From Bolinopsis microptera (taxonomy: Eukaryota; Ctenophora; Tentaculata; Lobata; Bolinopsidae): a stretch of DNA of 64,000 nucleotides. The DNA is taken from NCBI RefSeq assembly GCF_026151205.1, contig NC_087078.1, forward strand, positions 11,949,118 to 12,013,117, read 5' to 3'. The translations under genes and the position numbers were made by a program. The notes beneath the pieces are model-generated. The model searched no databases. It was given only the letters and a program-made list of their open reading frames with translations, and was not told where the DNA came from. Shown piece by piece: positions 21,786 to 37,000 of this stretch (positions are counted from its first letter, which is position 1; each line of letters opens with the position of its first letter).

Positions 21786-22657
21786 AAACCGTGAGAAACT
21801 CCCTCTTGTCGAGATCAACGCTCTAGGAACCTCCCTTCTGTACCACGTGACAACGATTAGAGCGTCACGTGGCCGTCACGTGACACAAGTGCGCGCGTTG
21901 GCTCGAACATTCTCGTGGGAAATCCTGATTGCCTGATCGATCTGGTGGGAAATCCTGATTGCTACGGAAAGGGCTGACAACCACTGTTATTTTCGTTCCT
22001 CAATTTTCCAGTTCACTTGCTCAGTGCTGTCAGTTGTTTTTTGTTTGCCCTGCTAAATAAATTTCACTCCGTCATAATCCCCTACTCCCCTATCCAATGA
22101 ACTGTTTCTGTTACAGCTGCCATTCTGTTGACTTGACCCTAACTTAGTCTTATCATTGTCACTTGATAACTTTATCCGTGTGCACTTTCTCGAAACTCAC
22201 TTATCTTTGCCTTAACAGACTTACTGGTCACTGCACTAGGCCCTCCTTTAAATGCAAATATCATATGAGCAGCCGATCGATTTATTGCTTGAACTGTGCA
22301 TCCTTTTTTTTAAATACATAAGGTCAATTTTTCTATCGTGAAACTTAGTCACTGAAAGTGAAGACAACGCAATCTGGCTGTGCCGGTTCCCCTCTGCCTA
22401 GATCACTTAGAATATCCATAGTTAGCAATACTTTAATCGTTTAATGCAGCGATATAGCCAGTTATTAATGCCACATTGTAGATTTTAGCCTGTTCCAATC
22501 ATCCTTATATCGAGTTAATGAAATTTATGAAATTGCCTACCGTTCAAATCGCTCTCTGTTGTTAGCACCACACTGATTAACTACAATGTTCCAATTTTTT
22601 AGAATTATGTCCGACATAATTCTAATTTTTGCTGTTACAGCAGATAGTTATGGTGAA

Positions 22658-24504
<1,847 letters not shown>

Positions 24505-24732
24505 TAACGAAAGAAAGCGGTAAGTTTTTAATCATGTAAATGTTCGGCCGAACGTTTGCTTTCATTTTAGACTAGTGACGAAAATCAACAATCGTTTGCC
24601 AGTTTGGTTAGTAAAATCGACAAAAAATAGTCCATTCCCCAAGGCCATGATATTCGAATTCTGCCCGTTGAAATCGGCCACTCTGATTTTTATCATTGAA
24701 CTTTGCATTGATGACATGTTCATTCTCTACAG

Positions 24733-25424
24733 GTTATGCTGCGAGGGCGTTTAGCTCGATAGATGTTGAAAATGCCCACAGCATTATAAATCATTTGGAC
24801 CGCCGAGGGGTCCAAAACTCCTCAATCGAAGAGCTTAGTAGACATGTCAGCTACCTACAAAGACTTCAAATTCTCAGGAAAACCTCTCTAGGACGGTAAT
24901 ACATTAACTTGTTTAGTTAATAAATTTAATAAGTAGATTTTGAGTGATGATTACTCAATACTGATATCGAGGTACCATAAAAAGGGTATATAAACTTATC
25001 ACTTATGCTTATATGCTTATACTCTTATACTATCAATGAATATCAAATCGCCTTCTCTAGTTATCAAACCCAACATAAATTAAATCTCTGCCTACAAGGA
25101 CTATTCGATATTTACAACAGACCGAGTGAATGTCTCAATCTTTTCAGGAAGCTTTATACTCCGACATCCACAATTTACCACGCCCCTGAGATCGACAAAG
25201 GTCTTTCTGATAGATTGACTTCCAGCCAATTCGATCTATCGAAGCCGAGTGGGAAGAACAAAGAACTGAAACCCATGGTCGCAACGATGCTCCTCGCGGA
25301 CAAGGGAGAGTTAGGGCCATCGGTGGTCACAAGACTGCAGAATATTTATTTTTTAAGCGTTGAGGTTGTCACGAAAGCGTACTGTAACGGGACTGTATCA
25401 GATTTGAGTGATTTGATTTTGTGA
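24733..25424 (+). CDS. Two 3' exons of an unfamiliar element-encoded protein
   Basis: Exon 24733-24895 (acceptor CTCTACAG, donor GTAATA) reads FSSIDVENAHSIINHLDRRG. Exon 25148-25424 (acceptor CTTTTCAG) joins in phase and ends at TGA, reading TIYHAPEIDKGLSDR, then DLSKPSGKNKELKPM, then LLADKGELGPSVVTR. Splicing from the ankyrin part does not join in phase with any donor I could find, so these are either a separate gene, exons after a missed one, or the 3' half of a broken gene. The SSIDVENAHS block is reminiscent of C-terminal regions of some transposon proteins, which is a weak impression only. Confidence 0.45.
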
Positions 25425-25889
25425 TTCGCAGTTCACGTGATTTTATTGTGATCTTAGACTGTAAAAACTATAAAGGTTCAAGTTGAACTATCGTCGCCAT
25501 GGTTATTTATTTTGGAACTGTTCACGTTGAAATTGCTTCGTTAATCAGCAGTCTTCCTTGTATATTGTTCCTTGTATTGGTTACCTTCTACTGTGTAATG
25601 CAGCTACGATCAACGATACTTCGCTAGTACATTCATAGTAACTGCACTGAGAAGAGTAAAAAATTTGAGCTTTGACGGAATAACATTTCCTTGTTTTTAG
25701 ATACGGTTACTATTCTAGTGAGGGGTTCATAGCTGACCATTAAGGTCTTACTCACAATAATTTGTGCTCTGATATTGGCCGTACTGACTGCTGTTGAAAA
25801 AGCCACGCCATCAGATGCGCGTCACGAGAGTCCACACCACTACGTACAAAATTTGAAATTTTCCCAAAAACTTCTGATTAAGCTAGTTT

Positions 25890-26275
25890 GTTTTCAATAA
25901 CTTTTGCAATATTAACAGTAGACCCTTCAAATTTTCACCAAATGTTTCCCTAGACACTAGTTCATCGTAACTGTGTCATAAAATTTTAATTTAGGGACCC
26001 AATTTTGTGCAAGACTCCGGTATCTGACGACCGGTCGCGGACGTGGTTATTGTAATGTCAACTTCTGTTGCACACTGAGCGAGCTATATTTTGAGAACAA
26101 AGATAAACTTTACACCAGTTGAAAGCTGAGACGTTTCTCTTTAAGATGATCACCTCACATTCTGTGTATCTGTGACATTGAGATAGTAACGATTCAAAAC
26201 GTCAAGTTGAACAGGCTACAAAATACGCGCTGAATAAAAGTCCACCCCAGGAGTCCACCCCACGCGCGTAGGGTG
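25890..26275 (-). repeat. Right long terminal inverted repeat
   Basis: Reverse complement matches 21400-21785. Confidence 0.9.
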
Positions 26276-28050
26276 AATAAGGATTTAAACAATATCTTGA
26301 CATGATATCTGTAGATACAGTAGAGAAGAAACAACGAATGAAGAATCTAACCAGCACGATAAACTGATGAGATTGTTGTCCAACAAGCTATTAATGAAGT
26401 AGTTACCAAATTACGGAGTTATTACCACAATCTCTAAACGATAGAAATTGTCTAACCGCCAAACGATAGAAAACCTGAATAATGCAATTAGGCTGTGCTT
26501 ACCGAAGAGAGGAAAGATAACAACTTTACTGTCCACCCAGGTAGTATAGCTGTCCACCCTGTCCAGCCTGTCCGGCCAGGTAGTCTACATTACAGTTCTA
26601 GGACTGACGTCATGAGGTGCACACACAATAAAAGAAGATAGAGAACATAAGTTCAGTAATACAACATGACACGTATAGTAACTAACTGCGAGTGTGAATC
26701 TCTACACGTTCACAAGTAATCACCAACATCATATATACACAATTTACGGAACAAATTACAAAAGTGATTTAATGTAAAAATAAGCAGAGTACACACTACA
26801 CAGAGTATTATACAAGACAGCATCACCACAGCGAATATTACACTGCCATCGCATTTGTACACGATACAACGTACTATACACTGTTACTGTATTATCATGC
26901 AGACTGTAGTACAAAGTGTTACACACGCCACCTCATAAATTGTGTGGCGTGTTACCATGGCAGCTGCTACTGCGTCGTCATGGTGCCGCCAACAAACAGT
27001 GGCAATACCACTTCCCGTGTCAACTTTTACATGTGTCTAAGAACGCGATCTGTGTTTGCATCTCGTGATGTATTCGCTGTCAAATTGTTGAGTTTGTTGG
27101 CAGAAGTCCCACCTCGTGATCAGTTAACACTGTCTAATGATATTATTAGCGATGCTTGTGTTGATGTGACAATAAACACTCATCTAGGAGGTCTGAGTTT
27201 CTATAGAGACCTTGGCAGGAGACAACAGATAAAGGGGTCTGGGTTGTTATCTGTTGATAACATTATGTCCCTTATTTTAACAGCACACCAACTGATAAAC
27301 GAAAGAGAATGGGAAACCAGTTCCAGCCAAGATATCATCAAAAGAGATCTAATAAAATGAAATCTGACACGCCAGCAGCGTGTAGGGAGAAGTAGTACTG
27401 GAACTTCCTCTCCACGCCAAATAGCAAACTGATGGTTCAGGGTAAAATAATAGGTCTACCGTACAACACGCAGCTAACATAATGACTAGTACACTGTCAT
27501 ACACACAAAAACAAACCTCACTGCGTTATGTGGCGAGGAAGAGTGTTATGTTCTAGAACAATACCTGGTTAAAAAAAGGAGCCGCCAAATTTACCAAATA
27601 AAGGGGAGGTTACACACGCCGTGTCCAGGAACTATGCTGGAATTAGACTCACACGAGCAAGTTCCAATGTTTTGGGAATTTGAACATGAACAGCAGCACA
27701 CAGAGAATTGAGATCGTTCACTTTTACAATGATAAAACAAGATATCAACATTGAATGAGTATGATATTAACAGACAAAAGAATTATAGCTAAATGAGACT
27801 GAGAAGTACACTACATTTTATGTGAGATGATATTGTTGCGATATGAATCAATAACGTGGAATAGCAGACATTGCGTCATGCACCAACAATAGCAGTGATT
27901 CCACCACTACATGGCAAAGGAGACTAGGTCAGGGACCAGACTAGGTCAGCACGAAATATAGGTAGGCTCCCGACGTGGAGATAAGGACACGTTCATTGAA
28001 GTTTGAGGATATTGGTAAATATTAGTGACCCTACTGAATGGCACGATGAT
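26276..28050. other. No recognised gene; one open frame at 26980-27360
   Basis: The frame from the ATG at 26980 (plus) gives 126 residues with no known motif. Nearby sequence repeats ACACGCCA-type words and has a hairpin ACACGCCAC...GTGGCGTGT at 26923-26952. Probably repeat-derived non-coding DNA. Confidence 0.25.
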
Positions 28051-30637
28051 GTAAAATGTGTCACACTATGAAACTATATAAACCCTCTAACCCTAAGATA
28101 ATCGTTTCATCCTCTAGATAAACTTTGTCGCATAACGATATCTTTATCAGACGATAAGATATCGCTTAAATGCGGCCGGCAGTGAGTTGTAAACTTTGTC
28201 ACACTATAAAAACGTGACGGAGTTTATATGGACCCCTTGTTGCCGTGTTTGACCAAATATTCGAATTTCCAATTCATAGAATAGCTATATATGACTATTA
28301 TCTACATATTTAACGACTTTTTTCCTTAAATGGTAGCACCATGTAAACTCCGTCACACATTTAAGAAATTTATATGAGGGATGTTTATGACATCCTGACA
28401 ATAAATGCCGAATAGTCTAGCATTATTTTGTGAGCTGAATGTGTTTGGAATTGTTCACATATTTCATTGTTATAGGCAAATACACATACAGAAGGCAGAA
28501 ATAGGTAAATTTAGTCACATAAATTTGTATGATATCTCAACATGTGTGAAATTGAGTAAATATTAGTATACCAACTTGAACACCCTATATTACGTACTAT
28601 GGATCAATTAACAATATTTCAACCATACGCCGGTCATATAAATTATTATATGGCAGTGATATGTTAACATTGGATAAATTTTTAACACCTGAACAGGGTA
28701 AAAATTTGTAAATTTCGTCACAAAAAAAATATTATAACTTTATTTGCTCCGTGTTGGCAAAATAACTAATTTATCGACATAGTGATGGTGATAAAGTAAC
28801 AGTATATACTAATTGAGGTTGATTCTTCAAATCAGGGGCAATAAATGTAAATTTCGTCACATCAGCCATTGCATTAGTTAGATAGATTTTCTTTCATATC
28901 AACTGCCCTTATTATAGTTGGAATGGATTTATACAGGAAATATAAAAACCCATGCCCATTTTCCATCACATTGGAATTATACTGTTGGGGCAGGAAAAGT
29001 AAATTTCGTCACATTTCGGTAAATTAGTGATATCAAACTCAGCATTGTTAAACTTGAGTTCTGATTTGCTGAAAAATAACCTACCAATAATTCCTGGAAG
29101 AATATTGAATCCTAATCGGGGTATGGTTCTTCAAAATAGGGTCAAGAAATGTAAATTTCGTCACATACGTCATTGTAAAATTTAGATACATTTTCTTTCA
29201 CATCAACAGTCCTAATTATAGTTTGAAATGATTAATTCAGAGATAAAGGAAATATAGAAACCCATGCCCATTTTTCATCACATTGAAATTATACTGTTGG
29301 GGCAGGAAAAGTGAATTTCGTCACATTTCGGTAACTTAGTAAAATTAAACTCAGAATTGTTAAACTTGAGTTCTGATTTGCTGAATAATAACCTACTAAT
29401 AATTCCTGGAAGAATATTGAATTCTAATCGAGGCATGTTTCTTCAAAATAGGGTCAAGAAATGTAAATTTCGTCACATCAGCCATTGCATTAGTTAGATA
29501 GATTTTCTTTCATATCAACTGCCCTTATTATTACTGTGACAATTTTTACATCAACTGCCCTTAACTAGAATCAGCTCTATCCGTGCATCGTCCTTATATA
29601 CAGTTTTCCCGCCTTCCAAACCAAAATCAGATATAAATGATTTCGGCAATTCACCCAAAATTTTAAATTCCATATAATGTGACAGAATTTATATCATTTC
29701 CCAATAAGTGCATGTATTTGCTAACTTTTCAAAACAACATATTTTAGGGCTATGACTGGTAGAAGAACCATCAAATAATGAGTTGAAAGGGTTTTGAGGA
29801 CACCTCACAGTAGAAAAGAGGTATCGTATTCTGAGTGTGACAAAGTTTACGAAATATTGCCTTAAAACCGTTCGATCCCTGCCTTTTAGCCAAATGTTGT
29901 ATCATAATTGTTAGAATGACCTAATCTACTATATTTTAAACCAAAAAATGCTAATTGGGCAGCTATAGTTAACACAGTCACAAAAATGTGACATTTTTTA
30001 CATTATAGTGCCTAAAAACAATAAATTGTATTTCTGAGCCGTGTATATGGAAGTATGGGTCACGTGGCTAATGTCCAGAACTTCTGAACACGCTATTTTT
30101 TTGGTTTACCAATATCCTTAAACTTCAACATGAACGTGTCCATTTACGATTTCGTATCATTTTGTGACGATGTTTACATCAACTGCCCTATACTTCAATC
30201 AACTATATCCGTGTATCGTCCTCATATATAGAGTTTTCCCGCCTTCCAAACCAAAATCAGATATAAATGATTTCGGAAATTCACCCAGAATTTCAAATTC
30301 CATATAATGTGACAGAATTTACATCATTTCCCAATAGCCAAGTGCATGTATTTGTTAACTTTTCAAAACAACATATTTTAGGGCTATGATTGGCAGAAGA
30401 ACTATATCAAATAATGAGTTGAAAGGGTTTTGAGGACACCTCACAGTAGAAAAGAGGTCTCTTATTCTGAGTGTGACAAAGTTTACGAAATGTTGCCTTA
30501 AAGCCGTTCGATCACTGCCCTTTAGGCCTACATTGTATCATAATTGTTAGATTGACCTAATCCACTATATTTTAGACCAAAAAATGCTAATTGGGCAGCT
30601 ATGGTAAACAATGTCACAAAAATGTGACATTTTTTAC
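28051..30637. repeat. Satellite-like block with a conserved 15-bp box about every 150 bp, one orientation switch
   Basis: A box close to GTAAATTTCGTCACA starts at 28051, 28189, 28343, 28505, 28708, 28847, 28999, 29151, 29311 and 29463. Its reverse complement (TGTGACRAARTTTAC) starts at 29535, 29678, 29836, 29987, 30163, 30308, 30472 and 30623. Spacing is mostly 138-164 bp. Sequence between boxes is diverged, but larger units are visible: about 310 bp (28847-29477) in the first half and about 630 bp (29535-30160 versus 30163-30740) in the second. A GGGCA-like word usually precedes the box by about 7 bp. Confidence 0.85.
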
Positions 30638-30910
30638 ATAATAGTGCCTAAAAGCAATACATTTTATTTTTGAGCAGTGCATATGGGAGTATGGGTCACG
30701 TGGCTAATGTTCAGAACTTATGAACACGCTAGATTAATATATGTTAAAATTAAACCACTATCGTCAAAAACGCTGTTTTAGAAATTTACCAATTTCCTCA
30801 AACTTCAATGAACGTGTCCATAAAGGTATTAGTAAGGGTCTTACTTTAAGTGTAGTACCTTGCTATACCTTTGATACCTTTTATCTGCTTCGTCGAAACT
30901 CGACAGGCCA

Positions 30911-31225
30911 TCAGAGTTGCTGACCACCCCAGAGAGCAGATGCCTCTCGATCGTTACGCCAGTCCAGTATAGAATTGGAGTTCGGTGGTGTGGAGCCCCG
31001 GATTGGCGGTTTATCCGGCAAGGAAAGCATGAACACCGTCATATGATGCTTGAACTTGAAGCCATCATGCTTGGAGACTGCACGTATGTGTCAAGGTATA
31101 CAGTTCCAGAGTCTGGGACCCATTACACTAAATGATGTTTCGTATAGAGTCTGATGAGTGATGAGCTTCTTGTACGGAGCTTTTTTAGTACTTATACTAA
31201 GACCATATATGCAGAACCGATTAAC
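30911..31225 (-). mobile_element. LINE reverse transcriptase C-terminal remnant
   Basis: The minus strand reads ETSFSVMGPRLWNCIP, a TGA at 31093-31091, then HIRAVSKHDGFKFKHH, then LSLPDKPPIRG and NSNSILDWRND. This is the usual tail of a family of LINE polymerases (GPRLWN.LP..IR, F...L...LLSLPD.PP..GY...N.NSILDW). Confidence 0.75.
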
Positions 31226-31247
31226 CACAAAATAAGAAATAGAATTA

Positions 31248-31448
31248 GAGAGGTTAACAGTAAGTTAACAGTAAGTTAACAGCAAGTTAACAGCAAGTTA
31301 ACATCAAGTTAACAGCAAGTTAACAGCAAGTTAACAGACGGTTGACAGACGGTTAACAGCAAGTTAACATCAGGTTAACATCAGGTTAACAGCAAGTTAA
31401 CATCAGGTTAACAGACGGTTAATATCAGGTTAAAAGCAAGTTAACAGC
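31248..31448 (+). repeat. 11-bp minisatellite, AACAGCAAGTT units
   Basis: About 18 units of CAGCAAGTTAA with variants (CATCAGGTTAA, CAGACGGTTAA). Confidence 0.9.
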
Positions 31449-34007
31449 AGGCCTCAGAGCACCATGTCTATTGTATATTGCTCTAACCTGCCATGACGGT
31501 GATGCAATACGGCTCCAGGTAACATGATACCCTGACCACCATATTTCATTACGTGGACAATGAGCAGCTTCTGAGCTTCCAGGGAATAGTCTAGAAAACA
31601 GAGAAAACGACGTGGTATTGAATTAAGCGGGGTCCAATAACAGGTGAAACTGAAAGGGGGAATGAAGTTTCACAGAGGGAAAATGGTGAAGAACTAAGAA
31701 TATTTTCAATTACCAAGAAATGTTCGGATGAAAAGAAGATAAGCGATAAGTCAGAGGTTCTATGATGGACTAGTGACAAGTGTAAAGAGTGACGTCAGCT
31801 CGGAGTTGTAGTTCAGCTTCTGCTATTGTAATAGACTCAGTTCAGTACTTTTAATATGACAGACTTCAAATCAGCATTGCTTTTTTGTCAATCAAATGAC
31901 AAACAGTGAAAGCAGGATTAATGAACGAATAGTGTGACATTGGGTTCTCAACCATGGAAATTTAGAAGTCCCTACATGCTGTTCTTTCTGGCTCCATGTG
32001 CTAGTTAGGGGTCTGAGGTATCCGAAAAATCATGTGTTGAGTACCCAAAGGGTTCTGGGTGCCAGGAATAAGGTTATCAAAGCAGCGAAAATGACCGGTT
32101 TTGGACTATTTATGAGCTTTTTTGCCCATTTTCATGAGATAAAGAATCAGGAAAGCTGCTCTAGATGATTGAAATGGTTGATACCAATGAGGATACACCC
32201 AACACACATAAATATTCGTGATATATGTGATTTTAATGAGAAAAATATGATCTCAGGGTCCATTTTATACCAAAATTTGCCAAAACCACTCGCACTTGTC
32301 AAAGCTTCCTCATTTTAGACACATTTAATGATTATTATGGTATCTAACTTATGCAATGGTGGATCTGATAGGAGTATGCCTTAGCTTCATTTTAAGCCAT
32401 CAATGAGCATGCTGGTGTGTATGATAGTACTTTAATTCTCCCGTCCATTGATATAGTCTGCTCAAGGCCATGCGTGCGCGCTTGTTACAAGCATGAATTT
32501 TCTTCCTCAGTATCTATCTAAAGCTTTTAAAGACATGATTTGAATGCTATCCTATGAGTGCTACAGGATGGTGAAAGAATTTCCATGAAAAATCATTAAA
32601 TGTGGAAGATATGAGGTCATATGTGTGTGTGCTCACGCGCGCGCGCTTGTTACAAACTTGACATCCTCAGTACTTTCACATATACTGAGATTTTGTTTCA
32701 AACTTAATTGACTCTGAACCAAAATTGCCAGAGGAAACAGATAGTGTAACTCAGAAAGACCACAAATGGACAGTTTGTGAGATATCGAGGTTATAATCCA
32801 AAAATGTAACAATGATGTCACACCAGAAAACTCCTATTTTTGGTACGTTTAACCTCATATCTCGCACGCGCAGTACAGGATTGAGCTAAACTTGGTCAGG
32901 TTTTGTAGCCCTGACTATCCTCGATCATATGGAACAGGAATACAACTGTTTGGATGATATATCTTAATTATATTAGGCACTTAGTTCTGAAAAGTGAGAA
33001 TGTCATTAATACTGCTTTCACTGCAAATCGTAAACTACCTCGTATGAACCTGAACAAAAACGTTTTTGAAGGCAGAAGACTGATCGTGACATTTTCAAGT
33101 TCTAACTATTAACCGAGCACGAAAGCCATTAAACCTGCACTGATCACGTGACACCATGTTGAATGCTGATATATATATAGAATAGTCACGTGACTAGATA
33201 ATACCTTTATAAGAGTCAGGACCATTATCTTGAACTATGTGACTTTGCTGACTGCTGAGGCACTGTGCCAATAATGACCACAATCAACAGCGCTTCTAAT
33301 ACAATGGAAGAATATGTACAATGCACTACATTTTTACGTCTCAGGAACAGATAAAGTATTCATTCGTTTTGCAAGTAAATTTTATAATCGACAAAGAAGT
33401 GCAATTGGAAATAAATACACGATCTATTTTTATCTAGGCGTTAAAATTAAAAATCGTACATTTTATCTCACATAATAGTAATACAATAGTTTCAGTTTTT
33501 ACCTAAAATTGTGGACACATTCTTAACTTTGCGCTATATAAAATATTACCTATCTATTCTGTGTTCTCAAACCTAAATTTCAGCCTTAACATAAGACACT
33601 GAATAATAATAAACAATAAACACAGTCCATCAGTTTATTTGGTTAGCTACAAATTTAAAGCAAACAGTTATAAAACTTGTTATACTGCATTTATTTAAAA
33701 AATGCATGCAAACACAGTACACACGAACTTAAATAACATAACATGTTTTAAACAATTCATAAATTTTTTCAAATTCAACAGTACAGGGTACGTTTTTCAA
33801 GTCTCGGCAAAATTTAAAAAGTAAAGTATCAACACTACAGTATACAATAAATATCAATTAAAATTAATTCCTACCATGTCAGAAACGCGAAAATCTCCGA
33901 CTAAAATGAACCGACTTTGGAAAACCACTTAGTTACCTCAATTTCGATACCTAAAGTGTTGCAACATTTCCGATTTTCTGTAGACTTCTCTCCTCCAGTG
34001 CCACAGC
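31449..34007. other. Intergenic, no gene seen
   Basis: AT-rich. A GCGCGCTTGTTACAA...TCCTCAGTA segment is duplicated near 32475 and 32640. The MUS81 3' end borders it on the right. Confidence 0.35.
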
Positions 34008-37000
34008 TCAGTGTAAAGGAGAGTCTGAAAAGAGACCTCCAACAACCCTACTTGCAGCGATCCCGATCTTTCTCCGGCCGAAACCGAACTTTATCTCGGA
34101 TACAATGTCATCCTTGTTCGGGCGAGAATCTGCAGCTTTTCTCATGTCTTTAACGGTGGGAAACACCTGTAGAGTAGAAATTTAAAAACCTATTTGATTT
34201 TTACCATATCATATTACCGGTCCTGGAAAAGCATTACTTGAATAGAAATTTCATCCCGCAGGATGAAATTAACTCCATTGAACTGGAGAGTAAACCACGG
34301 TCAGATGGCTGATAAAGAAACACGTGAACTTTAACCATCTGCACTGTTATTGTTTGGAATAAATCTTAAATTTCCCTTGAAGAGGTAGTCAGACTAAATA
34401 AATGGTGAAAAAATTTAAGGATTTATTAGTTCATGAGCCTGTGTTTGTTCCTAGACCTCATAGCACCAACTGGTGAGTAAAGAAGTGAAGCAGGCACGTG
34501 CAGCTCCACTGCAGTATCTTTTGTTAAACTAACTTTCTCGGAACCGAATTCTGCCCTTCCCTAGAAGTCGAACAAAAATTGAAATATTTTTTATTAGTGA
34601 ACATGCGCTCTAAGAGCACGTGTTGGAGCATTATTCAAGAAACAAAGAGCTTTTATCAATAAAGCTCTTCATAGACATCATCATCAAAGGGGTAGGAGTG
34701 GCTAGTCAACAGAGTGCGAAGGTAACAGCTGAGGGGTCCTTAACCACGAACGGGACATTATTTATATCGGGGAGTTTGACCTAGGGGAAGAGTTGTTGGT
34801 TTGTCCTATCGAAGGATGGTTGGTGGTCGGAACCTGTAACTCTGGTTGAGTTCTGGTTGGCCGGGAGAGGGATCGATAGGGGACATAGTGTCATTGGTCA
34901 TGGTGTATTTAAGGGGGCATACACCAAAACAGTGGTTAGTGCCGTCCAACCCAAATGACCTTATAATAGAAAATTTGATTTTTTGGCTTTGCAGATAAAA
35001 ATGACTTTGTTTACAATAACTTCAAAGGGAAGCAGAATTCAATTTCATGTCAAGCATCAAAACAATCCGATCTTCCCTGACAGACTTTTTGGTTAAAATA
35101 AGCCTGAAAAGGACAATTTCAGCTTTTTGACTTTAAAAATTTATAACACACCAGCTTTTTTAGATACGATATCAATATTTTACACACACCTTGATATAGA
35201 TGTGCATAGACGGCGAGCAAAATTTCAACCCGATACCGCAAGAAATGATAAACTTATAGCCTCTTCATGAAACAAATTTTGTTTTTCCGAAAATTCCACT
35301 CTAACCAGGAAATGCTCGATTACAAAAATAGGTATTCTCAAAATATTTTTTTGGTGTGGAAAAGGCGCGCTAGATGGTCACTAAACTGCCTATGAGGTCA
35401 TTTGGGTTGGACAGGTTTGATGTATGCCCCCTTAAGGTAGGAGTTCAGCTTGAATATAGACAAGTATTGACGGCCGACTTTATAGCATGTCTGGATACAG
35501 TATTGAGTTTGTTTTTAGTGATTGTATTTCATATATCGTATATTTCTATCGTCTTATAATACGTGTAATAATTGTTAGGCCTTCAACGTCGGTGTACCCT
35601 TTGCTTACAAAACTACCACGAAGGTTTCACTATTGAGCCATGATAGTCCCCTGCACCATTTTACTAGCCCTACACTTAGTGTCAAGGAGCGGAGCCACAC
35701 CGGACACCACACCAGTTGTAGCTCTCAAAGACGAGGCAGCGCAGATACGGAGTGAGGGGTATGAGGCAATAAACAGGGCAGAATCTATCAGAGAAAGAGC
35801 ATACCGAGTTCAGGAAGAGGAGGTTGAGATGAAGGAGGAGGCATTGGAGATGAGGGAGGAGACTGCGAGCGCAAGATCAGCTTTGGAATCTCGCCTAGTG
35901 GAAACGTTGGTTGAAACTCTTGCCCTATTGAGAAGCGAAGCAAATGACACTAACCTTCATAGACAAGAGATAAAGAGCATTCTCAATAATGTGAAAGATA
36001 GGATAGAGAAGTTGGAATCGAAGGTGAAAACTCTTAAGGACCGACAACAAGCCTGGCTCTCTGAGGTTAGACTTATCTCGTTATATAAAATGAGCGGGCA
36101 AACAAGTACTTTTCCTGCCTATGGATTTGAACCTGAATTGATATCGGACGGTCAATTTGGATTTAGTCGCAGAAGCTGGAGTGGCATGGCAACTTACAGT
36201 CAAACAGCTAACAGTAACCGAGATAACAAGTTATGGCTTGAATTGGGAGGCTTGTTCAGAATAAGCAAAATAAAGGTTTGGAACATTAGAGACAGCAGGT
36301 GGAGAGAAATCATAGGTACGAAAATACTTGCCGACGAGAAGCTAGTCGGAACCATCACAGAAGCCCGAAGTAGCTACGACTTCACCGTGGCAGATGACGA
36401 CCCAACCTACGCAAGGAAGGTTACCCTACACCAGCCTAGAGCACAGGATACACACATCCTGGAACTACAAGTCTGGGGTAGTGGCCCCTTCTCTACGGAG
36501 GACAAGTTCGCTTAACTTCTCAGCTTAGATGATTATAGGAACTGTTCGTGAGCGGTATCTTCTAAGACATGTAGATTTGAAATAGGTTGTAGCAGAAACA
36601 TGTTACTTAAATTAAAATTCTAGAACTTCTTAAAAAATGATTTATTGGATGTTTTGGGAAAAATGGAATTTTGTCATTTTTTATGCATAAAACGTGTTCG
36701 ATTAATATTGATTCTGAAATTTGTATACATACACATAATATAACATATGTTTTAGAGTAAAATTTTCTATACCACGACGTGTTCTTTCTCTTTAAAAAAT
36801 TTAATTTATTCTTTCCAACTTTTGCATTGCATATACCAGTATTATTAAAAGTTAAACACGGTTTAAAAAAAAAAGAATTAATATGCGCTCATCATTAAAG
36901 CAGTAATCGATGAATTATACTAAACACAAATTTCTAAAATATAAGCTGAAAATGAAAAAAAAACCCACATACCTTCAATATAATACTATAATACCTCCGC

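Noticed and set aside
33917-34153. 78-residue plus-strand frame
   Set aside because: Antisense to the last MUS81 exon, which has splice sites and clear HhH2 homology.
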